From Pseudomonas sp. S06B 330 (GTDB lineage: Bacteria > Pseudomonadota > Gammaproteobacteria > Pseudomonadales > Pseudomonadaceae): DNA of 64,000 bases. Numbering within the stretch: the stretch's first letter is position 1; each line of letters opens with the position of its first letter. The stretch is from the NCBI RefSeq assembly GCF_002845275.2, contig NZ_CP088149.1, positions 4,336,501 to 4,400,500 on the forward strand, written 5' to 3'. The translations under genes were made by a program, and so were the position numbers. Below the pieces are notes generated by a model. That model was not told the origin of the DNA and did not search any database. It saw nothing but the letters and a program-made list of their open reading frames with translations. Of the stretch, positions 50,646 to 58,951 are shown piece by piece.

Positions 50646-51130
50646 CAGCCTGGCATCTGGGTGGTTACCAACGCCACCAGGCGATCCAGGCTTTCCCCCC
50701 AGCCACGGTAAAAGCCCATTTCCTCATGGGCCAGGCAATCTGCGGCACTCCAGTGCCAGGCGCGTGCGGTGTACTGGGTCTTACCCTGGACATCCTCAAA
50801 GGTCACCACAGCCGTCATGAAGGCCCGGTTCGACGGCACCCAGCCTGGCCCGAAGGCGTCGGTAAAGACAATGCGCGACGGGGTAACAATCTCCAGAAAC
50901 ACACCCTGATTAGGGTATTCGGTGCCATCAGGTGCGCGCATCACCGTGCGAAACAAGCCACCTACCCACAACTGCATTTCACACAAGGGCGTGGTCATGC
51001 CGTTCGGCCCCCACCACTGCGCGAGCAAATCGGGTTCGGTCCAGGCCCGAAACACCTTGCTGCGCGGAGCATCGATCAATCGGCTGAGGGACAGCTCGTG
51101 CAGCACGGTCCCTGGCGGGTGAAGGCTCAT
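50645..51130 (-). CDS. SRPBCC/AHSA1-like protein
   Basis: A 161-residue protein of the START/Bet v1-like AHSA1 (DUF1857/SRPBCC) group, with a hydrophobic ligand pocket fold. It shows LSRLIDAPRSKVFRAWTEPD, WWGPNGMTTP and GGLFRTVMRAPDG, the standard blocks of the family. Such genes commonly accompany ECF42 sigma factors together with YciI proteins. It is 19 bp downstream of the yciI-like gene and overlaps the sigma gene by one base. The ligand is unknown. Confidence 0.85.
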   Translation of the reverse strand: MSLHPPGTVLHELSLSRLIDAPRSKVFRAWTEPDLLAQWWGPNGMTTPLCEMQLWVGGLFRTVMRAPDGTEYPNQGVFLEIVTPSRIVFTDAFGPGWVPSNRAFMTAVVTFEDVQGKTQYTARAWHWSAADCLAHEEMGFYRGWGESLDRLVALVTTQMPG

Positions 51131-51149
51131 CGTGTGGTTCTCCTTCGGT

Positions 51150-51494
51150 TCAAGGTTGCAAGTCGCGGATCGGCCTCACTTCAACACTGCCGACCCTGGC
51201 GGCAGGTATGCCCTTGGCAATGTTCAAGGCTTCATTCAGGTCGCGGGCATCGACCAGATAGAAGCCGGCCAGTTGCTCCTTGGTTTCGGCAAAAGGCCCA
51301 TCGGTCAGGCTCATGTGACCACCACGCACGCGCACCGTGGTGGCGGTCTGTACCGGCTTGAGCGCCTCGGCGGCGAGCATCCGGCCACTGCCCTGAATCG
51401 ACTCGGCGTAGGCCATGCACTCGGCATCGGCAGGGCTGTCAGGCAGGCTGTGCAGCAGACTTTCTTCACAGTAGACCAGGCAAAGGTATTTCAT
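51150..51494 (-). CDS. YciI-family DGPF protein (ECF42 partner)
   Basis: A 114-residue YCII-fold protein starting MKYLCLVYCEE and carrying the DGPF signature in LTDGPFAETKEQLAGFYLVD (about residues 60-79). DGPF proteins are the conserved partner of ECF42 sigma factors; their biochemical role is uncertain. The ATG at 51494 follows GGAGACGACG; a GTG four codons earlier is less likely. First gene of the compact yciI-AHSA1-sigma unit. Confidence 0.88.
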   Translation of the reverse strand: MKYLCLVYCEESLLHSLPDSPADAECMAYAESIQGSGRMLAAEALKPVQTATTVRVRGGHMSLTDGPFAETKEQLAGFYLVDARDLNEALNIAKGIPAARVGSVEVRPIRDLQP

Positions 51495-51581
51495 CGTCGT
51501 CTCCACAGCAGGTACTCACTATGACTGTAGATCGCGCGCTGGGTGAAAGCGCGAATTGGCATAATCCACTGCGCTTTCAGC

Positions 51582-52016
51582 TCAAGGCTTGAGCGAGAAC
51601 AGGGCGGCACCGGTCTCCATGTCGAACGGCGCCGACCAATGCTCATGAATCACCTTCCATTGCCCACCGATACGTTGGTAGCCGACCGTGGCGCGCATGT
51701 AGCAGCTTTTATCCTCACCACCCTCTTCTACCGGCGGGCCACACCGATTGAGCCAATGGGCAAACGCCAGGTCCGGGGTGGCATGAATCTGCAACTGCTC
51801 CATCTCAAAAACCATCTCACCGGGGCAATGCTCCATACAGGTTTGCCAGTGAGCGCGGTAAGCGGCCTTGCCCTTGAACTGCAATTGTTTGATGGCATCG
51901 AAGGCGAGGATATCGTCGGCGTAGGGCGCGATGATGGCGGGGATGTCACGGGCGCGGACGGCGGGAATCCAGGCCTCGATGAGTTGGCGGATTTCGTTTT
52001 CGGCGGCACTGCTCAT
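51582..52016 (-). CDS. SnoaL-like/ketosteroid-isomerase-fold protein
   Basis: A 144-residue NTF2-like protein: start IRQLIEAWIPAVRARDIPAI, then IIAPYADDILAFDAI and the C-terminal WKVIHEHWSAPFD, the pattern of SnoaL-type DUF4440 proteins often found with ECF41/ECF42 sigma factors. It is 87 bp upstream of the yciI-like gene in the same direction. The start at MSSAAENE has GAGGACACGACC upstream. Enzyme activity cannot be inferred. Confidence 0.8.
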   Translation of the reverse strand: MSSAAENEIRQLIEAWIPAVRARDIPAIIAPYADDILAFDAIKQLQFKGKAAYRAHWQTCMEHCPGEMVFEMEQLQIHATPDLAFAHWLNRCGPPVEEGGEDKSCYMRATVGYQRIGGQWKVIHEHWSAPFDMETGAALFSLKP

Positions 52017-52132
52017 GGTCGTGTCCTCTGAAATTCGACGGGTACCAGGCGCCGAACAAATCGGCGCATTCACAGATGGTCGAATGACGTGGTGAGGAAT
52101 CGACAGCCGCTGCGCAATTTTTCCTGCGGTGC

Positions 52133-52621
52133 TTAGCGGCGTTCCAGCGGCAGCCAGATTTCCATTACGCTACGGCTGTCAAACGGATCGAAATCCTTGC
52201 CATAGCGTTCGAACTCCGGCGCTTGCGCCACTCGCTCGCCGGACGTCGGTAGCCAGTCGTTCCAGATCGCCTGAAAGGTCGCCTTGAGGGTATCAACGCT
52301 GCCGCGGTGTTCGAACACCGCATAGCGCTGAGGCTTAAGCTCAACGTACTGAAAATCGACGGGCAACACTTCGACATTCTCTACTTGAACCCCGGCAATG
52401 TAGTCGAAGTTGCCTTTGCCATCGGCGTTACAGCACACGCCGTAAGTGTGCGCCTGGACTTGTCCGGGCACCCGCCCAATATGAGGTTCGAAGCGCTGCC
52501 ACAGCTCAGGAATTCTGTCCGTCGTGGACTGCGTGAAGCGCCGGCCAATACCGGCGATGGTAATGGCTTGAGCGTCTTCATAGCGGGCGGGTTCAATTGC
52601 TTGCTGGTTCGCGTTGGACAT
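52133..52621 (-). CDS. GyrI-like/effector-binding domain protein
   Basis: A 162-residue stand-alone GyrI-like small-molecule-binding domain, as fused to AraC/MerR regulators in other proteins. It has IAGIGRRFTQSTTDRIPELW, TYGVCCNADGKGNFDYIAGV, then YAVFEHRGSVDTLKATFQAI and ends MEIWLPLER, the usual finish of the fold. It is divergent from an AraC-family regulator (about 100 bp away), with which it could share a ligand. It is 116 bp from the SnoaL-like gene, so joint transcription is possible. Confidence 0.83.
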   Translation of the reverse strand: MSNANQQAIEPARYEDAQAITIAGIGRRFTQSTTDRIPELWQRFEPHIGRVPGQVQAHTYGVCCNADGKGNFDYIAGVQVENVEVLPVDFQYVELKPQRYAVFEHRGSVDTLKATFQAIWNDWLPTSGERVAQAPEFERYGKDFDPFDSRSVMEIWLPLERR

Positions 52622-52722
52622 GTCCTTTGCCTCTTCAATAAATCATTGCGCCACCCAGGGATTGCAGGGCAGCAGGGTCGTCCGCTAGCGTAGTCGCAAT
52701 TATGCGTTTTCGGAACCGAGCC

Positions 52723-53511
52723 ATGGCCCTGATTGCTGAACCCCTGCACCGCTGCGGCCTGGTCGAGTCATCCTGGGTGCGTGCCAGCGCAGCGAGCTTT
52801 CCCCGCCATACCCATGATGAGCTGGTGCTCGGTGCCAATCTGTCCGGACACGAGCACATCTGGCTTGATGGCATGCACCTGGATGTCCCCCCTGGCGCGG
52901 TGACCTTGTACAACCCACTGGCGGTGCAAGGCTCGACCTTTGGCCCAGAGGGTGTCGAGTACATCAGCCTGCACCTGGACGTCAGTGCCTTGCAGCGGCT
53001 GATGGGCGACAACAACCTGGGGCCCACCCAGGGGTGCCCCACTTTTGAGCAAGGGGTGTTGCAACACGCGACGCTGTACCGTTCGATCGTGGATTTTGCT
53101 GCGGCGCCTTCCGAGGCCGAGCAGGAAGCCGCGTTGTTGCAGCTACTGGCCGAGCTGTTCGCGCAAGATCCGGTAGCCTCTGGTGAGCAGGCACCGGCCA
53201 TCGAGCAGAGTGTGAAATTTATGCGCGCTCACGTGGATGAGCGCCTGGCGCTGGATCAACTGGCGCAAGCGGCGCAAATGAGTAAATTCCACTTCGTGCG
53301 CTGCTTCAAGAAAGCCAAGGGCTTGGGGCCGTTGCAGTACCACATGCAGCTACGTCTGATTGAAGCGCGCCGACGGCTGCGCGCAGGCGCTCACCCCAGG
53401 GATGTCGCCCTGGCGCTGGGCTTTTATGACCAGAGCCATTTCATCAATGCCTTTGGCCGGGTGATGGGTGTCACCCCGCAAGCCTATTGCGCAGCGTTCC
53501 GGCACGCCTGA
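52723..53511 (+). CDS. AraC-family transcriptional regulator
   Basis: A 262-residue regulator. The N-terminal cupin domain has SFPRHTHDELVLGANLSGHE (about residues 25-44), and the C-terminal double HTH (about 165-258) includes LALDQLAQAAQMSKFHFVRC and DVALALGFYDQSHFINAFGR. It is divergent from the GyrI-like gene and the ECF42 group and might regulate them. ATG at 52723 was preferred to one 21 bases upstream because it starts the usual domain; the choice is not firm. Confidence 0.85.
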   Translation: MALIAEPLHRCGLVESSWVRASAASFPRHTHDELVLGANLSGHEHIWLDGMHLDVPPGAVTLYNPLAVQGSTFGPEGVEYISLHLDVSALQRLMGDNNLGPTQGCPTFEQGVLQHATLYRSIVDFAAAPSEAEQEAALLQLLAELFAQDPVASGEQAPAIEQSVKFMRAHVDERLALDQLAQAAQMSKFHFVRCFKKAKGLGPLQYHMQLRLIEARRRLRAGAHPRDVALALGFYDQSHFINAFGRVMGVTPQAYCAAFRHA

Positions 53512-53516
53512 GCAAA

Positions 53517-53535
53517 AGAGCCCCGGGAGGGGCTC
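53517..53535 (-). terminator. Hairpin terminator of the small basic gene
   Basis: AGAGCCCC and GGGGCTCT pair around a short CGGG/GGA loop. On the minus strand the stem is followed by TTTT. It ends the 53546-53659 gene and also follows the AraC gene on the other strand. Confidence 0.7.
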
Positions 53536-53545
53536 TGGCTCAATA

Positions 53546-53659
53546 TCATGGAAGGAAACCGCTGCTGGCTGAACGTTTGGCACGCTTGGCGGCACGTTTT
53601 TCATCTGCGGTTTTCAGCGGCTTTTTCTTGGCCATTTTTTTCGCATCAAGACCTTTCAT
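53546..53659 (-). CDS. Small basic protein of 37 residues
   Basis: A short gene starting MKGLDAKKMAKKKPLKTADE and continuing KRAAKRAKR, i.e. more than a third lysine/arginine, ending SSGFLP. Support for translation is a strong SD (GGAGGG, 8 bases before the ATG) and a terminator hairpin right after the stop codon. The composition suggests RNA or DNA contact, but no function is known. A longer frame continues upstream without family features. Confidence 0.55.
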   Translation of the reverse strand: MKGLDAKKMAKKKPLKTADEKRAAKRAKRSASSGFLP

Positions 53660-53709
53660 CTCGAAGACCCTCCGGCCGGACGGCACCTGCACACGGGCAC
53701 CCCGACTGA

Positions 53710-54366
53710 TTATAGACCCGCTGTGGCAGGCGGCACGGCGAGGATGAACTCGCGATAACCAGAAACGATCACGTACACCGCGAAGTAGCAAAAAATCGCC
53801 GCCGAGAGCAGGTAGGACCAGGTCAGCAAACGCTGCCCCAGTAACCGTCCGCCATGGCTGGCGATCAAGCACAACGACAGGCACCAGAGCAGCCCTGCGG
53901 CAAAGAAACCGGACAGGAACAAGCCAGCCTCCATCAGGCTGCCGCCGCCGGAACGGGAAATCAGCACACCGCCTACCGCGGCAAACCAGAGGATCGCACT
54001 GGGTGACGACATGGCCAGAAAGATCCCACGCAGAAACTCCCGCCAGGACGATTCCACGACCATTTTTCCTGGCTGTAACTGCCCGTCACCGCGCCAGGCA
54101 GCCAGCAGCATCTTTATCGCGAACCACACCAGTAGCAGCGATCCGCCCAACCACAGGACCCAGCGTACGGCTTCGAATTGCAGCAGCACCGTCATCCCGG
54201 CCAAAGCCGCCAGGGCGTAGACAAGATCACCGACGCAGGTGCCCAACCCCAGCCAAAAGCCTTGGAGAAAACCACGCTGCATGGCCAGGGTGATCATGGC
54301 GATATTGGCGATGCCGATATCCAGGCACAGGGAAAGACTGAGGAGAAATCCGTTAGAGAAAGGCAT
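53710..54366 (-). CDS. LysE-family amino-acid exporter
   Basis: A 218-residue inner-membrane protein with six hydrophobic segments and LysE/RhtB-family layout: start FLLSLSLCLDIGIANIAMIT, QRGFLQGFWLGLGTCVGDLV (about residues 30-49), and KMLLAAW before the central loop, then AMSSPSAILWFAAVGG. It lacks the common GPG/NPK form, having SPSAILW instead of NPKA. The exported compound is unknown. ATG at 54366 was chosen over one four codons upstream. Confidence 0.82.
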   Translation of the reverse strand: MPFSNGFLLSLSLCLDIGIANIAMITLAMQRGFLQGFWLGLGTCVGDLVYALAALAGMTVLLQFEAVRWVLWLGGSLLLVWFAIKMLLAAWRGDGQLQPGKMVVESSWREFLRGIFLAMSSPSAILWFAAVGGVLISRSGGGSLMEAGLFLSGFFAAGLLWCLSLCLIASHGGRLLGQRLLTWSYLLSAAIFCYFAVYVIVSGYREFILAVPPATAGL

Positions 54367-54378
54367 CGGGCGTTCCAT

Positions 54379-54783
54379 AGACAGCGCTGAAGACAGGCAT
54401 TATTAATGCCGGATTGATGGTGGCTGTATTGGAAGAAATTGCCCTTCGCCCCTAGGTAAGCCGACGCAGCCACGTGTGCTTGCGGGGTTGAGCGACTTCA
54501 GCGCGAGTTTATCCGTCGATGTGCTGACGCTTCCGGCCCCATACGCCCTTACGGCGGCTTACTTTTTTTTGGGGCAAAGTAGGCAAAACCGCTCGCTCCA
54601 TTCATACAGAGCAGAGCGAGGCATTGCGCTCGCCTTTGTGGGAGTCGGCCTTGCCAGCGATGCAGACACCGCGCACTCTCTGACACGACGTCGATGCCAT
54701 CGCCAGCAACGCTGGCGCCCACGATTGGTCAGCGGCTTGCCCGCGCTAGCCACTGCAAACCACCGTCACTTCGCACGCCTGCG
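54379..54783. repeat. Gene-free region with interspersed repeat sequences
   Basis: About 400 bp without a supported gene. At 54535-54599 lies CCCTTACGGCGGCTTACTTT followed by a T-run and GGGGCAAAGTAGGCAAAAC, a sequence block I know as recurrent between genes in Pseudomonas. At 54635-54660 is a diverged REP family 2 copy (TTTGTGGGAGTCGGCCTTGC). A further palindromic CGCCAGCAACGCTGGCG follows near 54700. The area looks like accumulated REP debris. Confidence 0.5.
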
Positions 54784-55737
54784 CTAAACACCCAGCACCT
54801 GCGCATAACGCTGCCGATCAACGTTGGCACCACTCAGGATCACCGCTACCTTGCGACCGTGCTGGCGCTCGCGCTCTTGCATCAACGCGGCCAAACCCGC
54901 CGCACCCGCGCCTTCGGCGGTGTTGTGGGTGTCTTCGTGATAAATCCGCATGGCTTGGGCGATTTCTTCGTCGCTGACCCGCACGATCCGCGCCGCATGC
55001 TGTTGGACAATCTCGAAGGCTTCAGGCACCGGAAGCCGGCAGGCCATGCCATCGGCGAAGGTGTTGGCCGTGGCGGTGGTAACGATGTGGCCTTGCTCAA
55101 AACTCAAGGCGAAGGCATCGGCGGCACTGGACACCACACCAACGATTTCGGTGCGCAGGCCCAGCAGGTTACGCGCCTGAATCAGCCCACAAATGCCCGA
55201 ACCCATGCCGATTGGGACGTAGACACAGTCGAGGTCAGCAACCGCCTCAAACAGTTCCAGCGCATAGGTGGCCACTCCGCGCACCAGTTGCGGGTGGAAC
55301 GAGGGGACCATTTCGTAGCCATGCTGCTGCGCCTGCCGTGCGGCCTCTTCACGGGACTGGTCAAAGTCTGCGCCGTACTCGATCAGCTCCGCGCCAAGGG
55401 CCCGCATCGCCGCATTTTTTTCCCGCGAATTGCCTTGCGGCACAACAATGATGATCGGCAGCCCCGCATTACGCGCCGCCAGGGCCATGCTCTGCCCATG
55501 ATTGCCACGGGTTGCGGTGACCAGCCCGCGAACCTGCGGCTTTTGCTCCAGCAGCCATTGCACATACAGCAGGCCCCCACGTACCTTGAAGGCACCGGTC
55601 GGCGCGTGGTTCTCATGCTTGACCCAGACGTCGCACCCCAGCCGTTCGGCCAGCCGTGGCCAGGCATACTGAGCAGTGGCGGGCACACTGGCATGCACCA
55701 GACGGGCAGCTTCTCGCAGGGCAGTCAGGTCGAACAT
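54784..55737 (-). CDS. Threonine/serine dehydratase-like PLP enzyme
   Basis: A 317-residue fold-type II PLP enzyme of the threonine dehydratase/serine racemase group. The PLP lysine sits in TGAFKVRGG (about residue 51), the substrate loop is TRGNHGQSM (about 75), and the phosphate-binding glycine loop is IGMGSGICG (about 180). There is no C-terminal ACT domain, so it resembles the catabolic type. It is divergent (87 bp) from a MocR regulator, a PLP-binding regulator type that often controls such genes. Exact substrate uncertain. Confidence 0.82.
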   Translation of the reverse strand: MFDLTALREAARLVHASVPATAQYAWPRLAERLGCDVWVKHENHAPTGAFKVRGGLLYVQWLLEQKPQVRGLVTATRGNHGQSMALAARNAGLPIIIVVPQGNSREKNAAMRALGAELIEYGADFDQSREEAARQAQQHGYEMVPSFHPQLVRGVATYALELFEAVADLDCVYVPIGMGSGICGLIQARNLLGLRTEIVGVVSSAADAFALSFEQGHIVTTATANTFADGMACRLPVPEAFEIVQQHAARIVRVSDEEIAQAMRIYHEDTHNTAEGAGAAGLAALMQERERQHGRKVAVILSGANVDRQRYAQVLGV

Positions 55738-55824
55738 GGGATACCTCGGCAGCAATGGATTTGACCTGATCCTAGCGCCGGCTCATTGTATGGGTAAAAC
55801 CTTATATTGCATGGCCAACAATAA

Positions 55825-57168
55825 ATGTGGACCCCTACCCTCGCCGATACCGACCAACCCCGCTACCTGGCACTGGTCGATGCCATTGCCCAAGCCATCG
55901 AGCGTGGAGAGCTGCAGGTCGGTGCCCGGCTGCCACCACAACGGCGCCTGGCCTGGGCCCTGGGCCTGAACCCCAGCACCACCCAGCAGGCCTACCGTGA
56001 GGCCGCCGCCCGACATCTGGTCAGTGGTGAGGTCGGGCGCGGCACCTATGTGCTGGCAGGCAGCAAGGAAGTCACGCTGTTTCAGCTCAAGCAACCACAG
56101 CTGCAACCCCGGCTGATTGACCTGTCGACCAATGTGCCCGTGATCGACCCCGACAATCACGACATCGAATCCACCTTGCAGGCGTTGCTGGAGGCTGGCG
56201 AGGTACGCAGCCTGGAGCATTATCTGAGCGCCGACACCTTGCTGTTGGCACGGCTTCAAGGCGCTGCCTGGTTGAGCAACCGCGGCCTGCACTTGAGCGC
56301 GAAGCAAGTGCTACTGTGTGGCGGTGCCCAACAAGCGTTGTTCAGCTTGCTGCTGTCGCTGTGCCAGGCCGGCGAACCTGTGCTGGTCGAGGCCCTGACC
56401 GCGCCGGGCATCAAGGCCGCCTGCCGCCAGTTGCGCCTGCCCCTGCACGGCATTGCCCAAGACCGGCAAGGGGTCCTCGCCGAGGACCTGGATCGGGTCG
56501 CGCGAGCAACCGGTGCACGGGTCGTGGTGCTCACCCCAAGCCTGCAGAACCCTACCGGTGCCTGCATGAGTCGCGAACGCCAGCAGGCCATTGCCGAGGT
56601 GGTACATCGCCACGGCCTGCTGCTGATTGAAGATGACGTTTATGGTGCGCTGATCGACCAGCCGCCCCTGTGGCCGCTGTTGGGCCCGCACGGCATACTG
56701 ATCAGCAGCCTGTCCAAGACTGTTGCTGCTGGATTACGCCTGGGCTGGATTGTCGCTGACCCCGTGCTGCTGGCCAAAATCGATCCGCATGCCCAGGCCA
56801 CACACTGGCAGGTATCACCGCTGAACCTGCAGATCGCTTGCCGCTGGATCAGCGATGGCAGTGCCAGCCGTCGGCTGGCCTGGCAACGTGAAGAAATCGA
56901 TCAACGCTGGCGCCTGGCGCGTAAGCTGCTAGGCAGCGAGCGGATCTTCGGCCAACAACCTGCGCCACACATCTGGGTGAGTTGCCCAATCCCTTCGCAA
57001 TCACTGGTACAGCGCTGCCGGGCCAACGCTGTCGAGGTAGTCCCTGCCGACGTATTTGCGGTAAAACAGAGCGACGTACAAGCGGTGCGCATCAGCCTCT
57101 CTGCTGCCAACAGCCGCGCAGAACTGAAGCAGGCCCTGGAACGCGTGGTCCAGGCCATGGAGGTGTAA
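55825..57168 (+). CDS. MocR-family regulator (GntR HTH fused to aminotransferase-like domain)
   Basis: A 447-residue chimera. A GntR winged helix (residues about 10-75, GARLPPQRRLAWALGLNPST) is fused to a fold-type I aminotransferase domain. The PLP-binding residues are kept: NPTGACMS, LLIEDDVYGAL and the lysine in SSLSKTVAAGLRLGW. Such regulators sense PLP or an amino acid adduct. It is divergent from the dehydratase-like gene and overlaps the glycosylase start by one base (TAATG), so it is coupled to that gene. The ATG lacks a clear SD. Confidence 0.87.
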   Translation: MWTPTLADTDQPRYLALVDAIAQAIERGELQVGARLPPQRRLAWALGLNPSTTQQAYREAAARHLVSGEVGRGTYVLAGSKEVTLFQLKQPQLQPRLIDLSTNVPVIDPDNHDIESTLQALLEAGEVRSLEHYLSADTLLLARLQGAAWLSNRGLHLSAKQVLLCGGAQQALFSLLLSLCQAGEPVLVEALTAPGIKAACRQLRLPLHGIAQDRQGVLAEDLDRVARATGARVVVLTPSLQNPTGACMSRERQQAIAEVVHRHGLLLIEDDVYGALIDQPPLWPLLGPHGILISSLSKTVAAGLRLGWIVADPVLLAKIDPHAQATHWQVSPLNLQIACRWISDGSASRRLAWQREEIDQRWRLARKLLGSERIFGQQPAPHIWVSCPIPSQSLVQRCRANAVEVVPADVFAVKQSDVQAVRISLSAANSRAELKQALERVVQAMEV

Positions 57169-57791
57169 TGAGCGCGTTTTTCCGCCAGGCCGAGCAGTTT
57201 CTCGCCGCACTCGATTGCCAATGGGCCGCCCATATTCAGGCCATTGGCCCTTGCCTGCATCAGCCACGCCCCGAGCGTGACCCCTATCAAGCCCTGGTGC
57301 GCGCCATCGCCTATCAGCAACTGCATGTGAAGGCCGGCGATGCGATTCTCGGGCGCTTCCTCGCCCTTTACCCTGGCGTGGACTTTCCCAGCCCCGAACA
57401 GGTAGTGGCCACCCCGACCGAACAACTGCGCGCCTGCGGCTTCTCGGCCAGTAAACTGACCACTATTCAAGGCATCGCCAAGGCGCGCCAGGAAGGTGTG
57501 GTGCCAGACCATCAAGAAGCCCTGAGCCTGGATGACGAGCAGTTGATCGAGCGCCTGGTCAGTTTGCGTGGCGTCGGCCGCTGGACGGTGGAGATGCTGC
57601 TGATTTATACCCTCGAACGTATGGATATCCTGCCCGCCGATGATTTTGGCGTACGCGAGGGCTACCGCCGCCTGCAAGGGCTAGACACGCAGCCCACACG
57701 CCGACAGATGATCGAACTTGGCAATGCCTGGCAGCCTTACCGCACCATCGCGGCCTGGTACCTGTGGCGGGTGCCGAGTTCGCGAGTTTGA
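57168..57791 (+). CDS. DNA-3-methyladenine glycosylase II (AlkA-like)
   Basis: A 207-residue HhH-GPD base-excision glycosylase removing alkylated purines. The helix-hairpin-helix is LVSLRGVGRWTVEMLLIY (about residues 123-140), and the catalytic aspartate is in LPADDFGVREGY (about 151). QALVRAIAYQQLHVKAGDAI matches the AlkA core. It lacks the N-terminal domain of E. coli AlkA, as many bacterial homologs do. It overlaps the MocR gene by one base and is followed 76 bp later by ada, forming an alkylation-repair pair. Confidence 0.9.
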   Translation: MSAFFRQAEQFLAALDCQWAAHIQAIGPCLHQPRPERDPYQALVRAIAYQQLHVKAGDAILGRFLALYPGVDFPSPEQVVATPTEQLRACGFSASKLTTIQGIAKARQEGVVPDHQEALSLDDEQLIERLVSLRGVGRWTVEMLLIYTLERMDILPADDFGVREGYRRLQGLDTQPTRRQMIELGNAWQPYRTIAAWYLWRVPSSRV

Positions 57792-57867
57792 ACGCAAGAC
57801 CCGGAGTTTTCTCAGGCTCCCTGCCCCGTAACCTGAGCGCATCGACCCTGCGCATGAGACGACCGGT

Positions 57868-58929
57868 ATGAGCCAAGGCAAACCCCTCATCAGCGAATCT
57901 GACCCCCGCTGGCAAGCGATTCTGGCCCGTGACCCGGCTGCCGACCATGCGTTTGTCTATGCCGTGCGTACCACTGGCGTGTACTGCCGACCAAGCAGCA
58001 GCTCGCGCCTGCCACGGATCGACAACGTCGAATTGTTCGACACTGCCGCGCAAGCTGAAGCCGCCGGCTATCGTCCGAGCAAACGCCGCGGGGCCGACCA
58101 GACCTTGATCGCCGAACAGCATCGGGCCCACGTCACCCATGCCTGCCAGTTGATCGAGAACGCCGAGTCAGCGCCCAGCCTCAAGCAACTGGCCGAGCAA
58201 CTGAACATGAGCCCGTTCCACTTTCACCGGGTGTTCAAAGCGATCACCGGGGTTACGCCCAAGGCCTATGCCTCAGCACACCGGGCAAGCAAGGTGCGCC
58301 ACCAATTACAGCACTCCAGCACGATTACCGACGCCCTGTATGAAGCGGGATTCAACTCCAACAGCCGCTTTTACGAATCCAGTAATGCACGTCTGGGCAT
58401 GACCCCGGGCACTTACCGCGATGGCGGTGCCAATACCGATATCCGCTTTGCCATTGGCCAGTGTTCGTTGGGTGCCATTCTCGTTGCGCAAAGTGCACGG
58501 GGCATCTGCGCGATCCTGCTCGGCGATGATCCGCAGGCATTACTGCACGACTTACAAGACAAGTTTCCCAAGGCCAACTTGCTCGGTGGCGACAGTGAGT
58601 TCGAAACCCTGGTAGCCAAAGTGGTGGGCTTGATTGAAGTACCGGGAATCGGTCTGAATTTGCCCCTGGACCTGCGCGGCACAGCGTTTCAGGAACGGGT
58701 CTGGCAGGCGTTACGCAACATCCCGGCCGGCAGCACCGCCAGCTACGCCGAAATCGCTCAACGGATTGGCTCACCCAAGGCGGTGCGCGCGGTGGCCCAG
58801 GCCTGTGCGGCCAACGCCCTGGCAGTAGCCATTCCCTGTCATCGGGTGGTACGCAGCGACGGCAACCTTTCGGGTTACCGCTGGGGCATTGAGCGTAAAC
58901 GTCAGCTACTGGAGCGCGAACGCCAATAA
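57868..58929 (+). CDS. ada: Ada-type methyltransferase/regulator with degenerate N-terminal zinc site
   Basis: A 353-residue Ada protein: N-terminal phosphotriester-repair domain (about 1-80), AraC-type HTH (about 85-180, LKQLAEQLNMSPFHFHRVFK) and C-terminal O6-methylguanine-DNA methyltransferase with the active site IPCHRV (Cys about 324). In E. coli Ada four cysteines bind zinc. Here only the methyl-accepting one remains (Cys40 in GVYCRPS). The others are Ser44, Ser71 and Arg74 (CRPSSSSR, RPSKRRGAD). So O6 repair should work, but methyl-triester sensing is doubtful. It follows the AlkA-like gene by 76 bp. Confidence 0.9.
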   Translation: MSQGKPLISESDPRWQAILARDPAADHAFVYAVRTTGVYCRPSSSSRLPRIDNVELFDTAAQAEAAGYRPSKRRGADQTLIAEQHRAHVTHACQLIENAESAPSLKQLAEQLNMSPFHFHRVFKAITGVTPKAYASAHRASKVRHQLQHSSTITDALYEAGFNSNSRFYESSNARLGMTPGTYRDGGANTDIRFAIGQCSLGAILVAQSARGICAILLGDDPQALLHDLQDKFPKANLLGGDSEFETLVAKVVGLIEVPGIGLNLPLDLRGTAFQERVWQALRNIPAGSTASYAEIAQRIGSPKAVRAVAQACAANALAVAIPCHRVVRSDGNLSGYRWGIERKRQLLERERQ

Positions 58930-58951
58930 GGCGGGCTATCAAGCATTGGCG

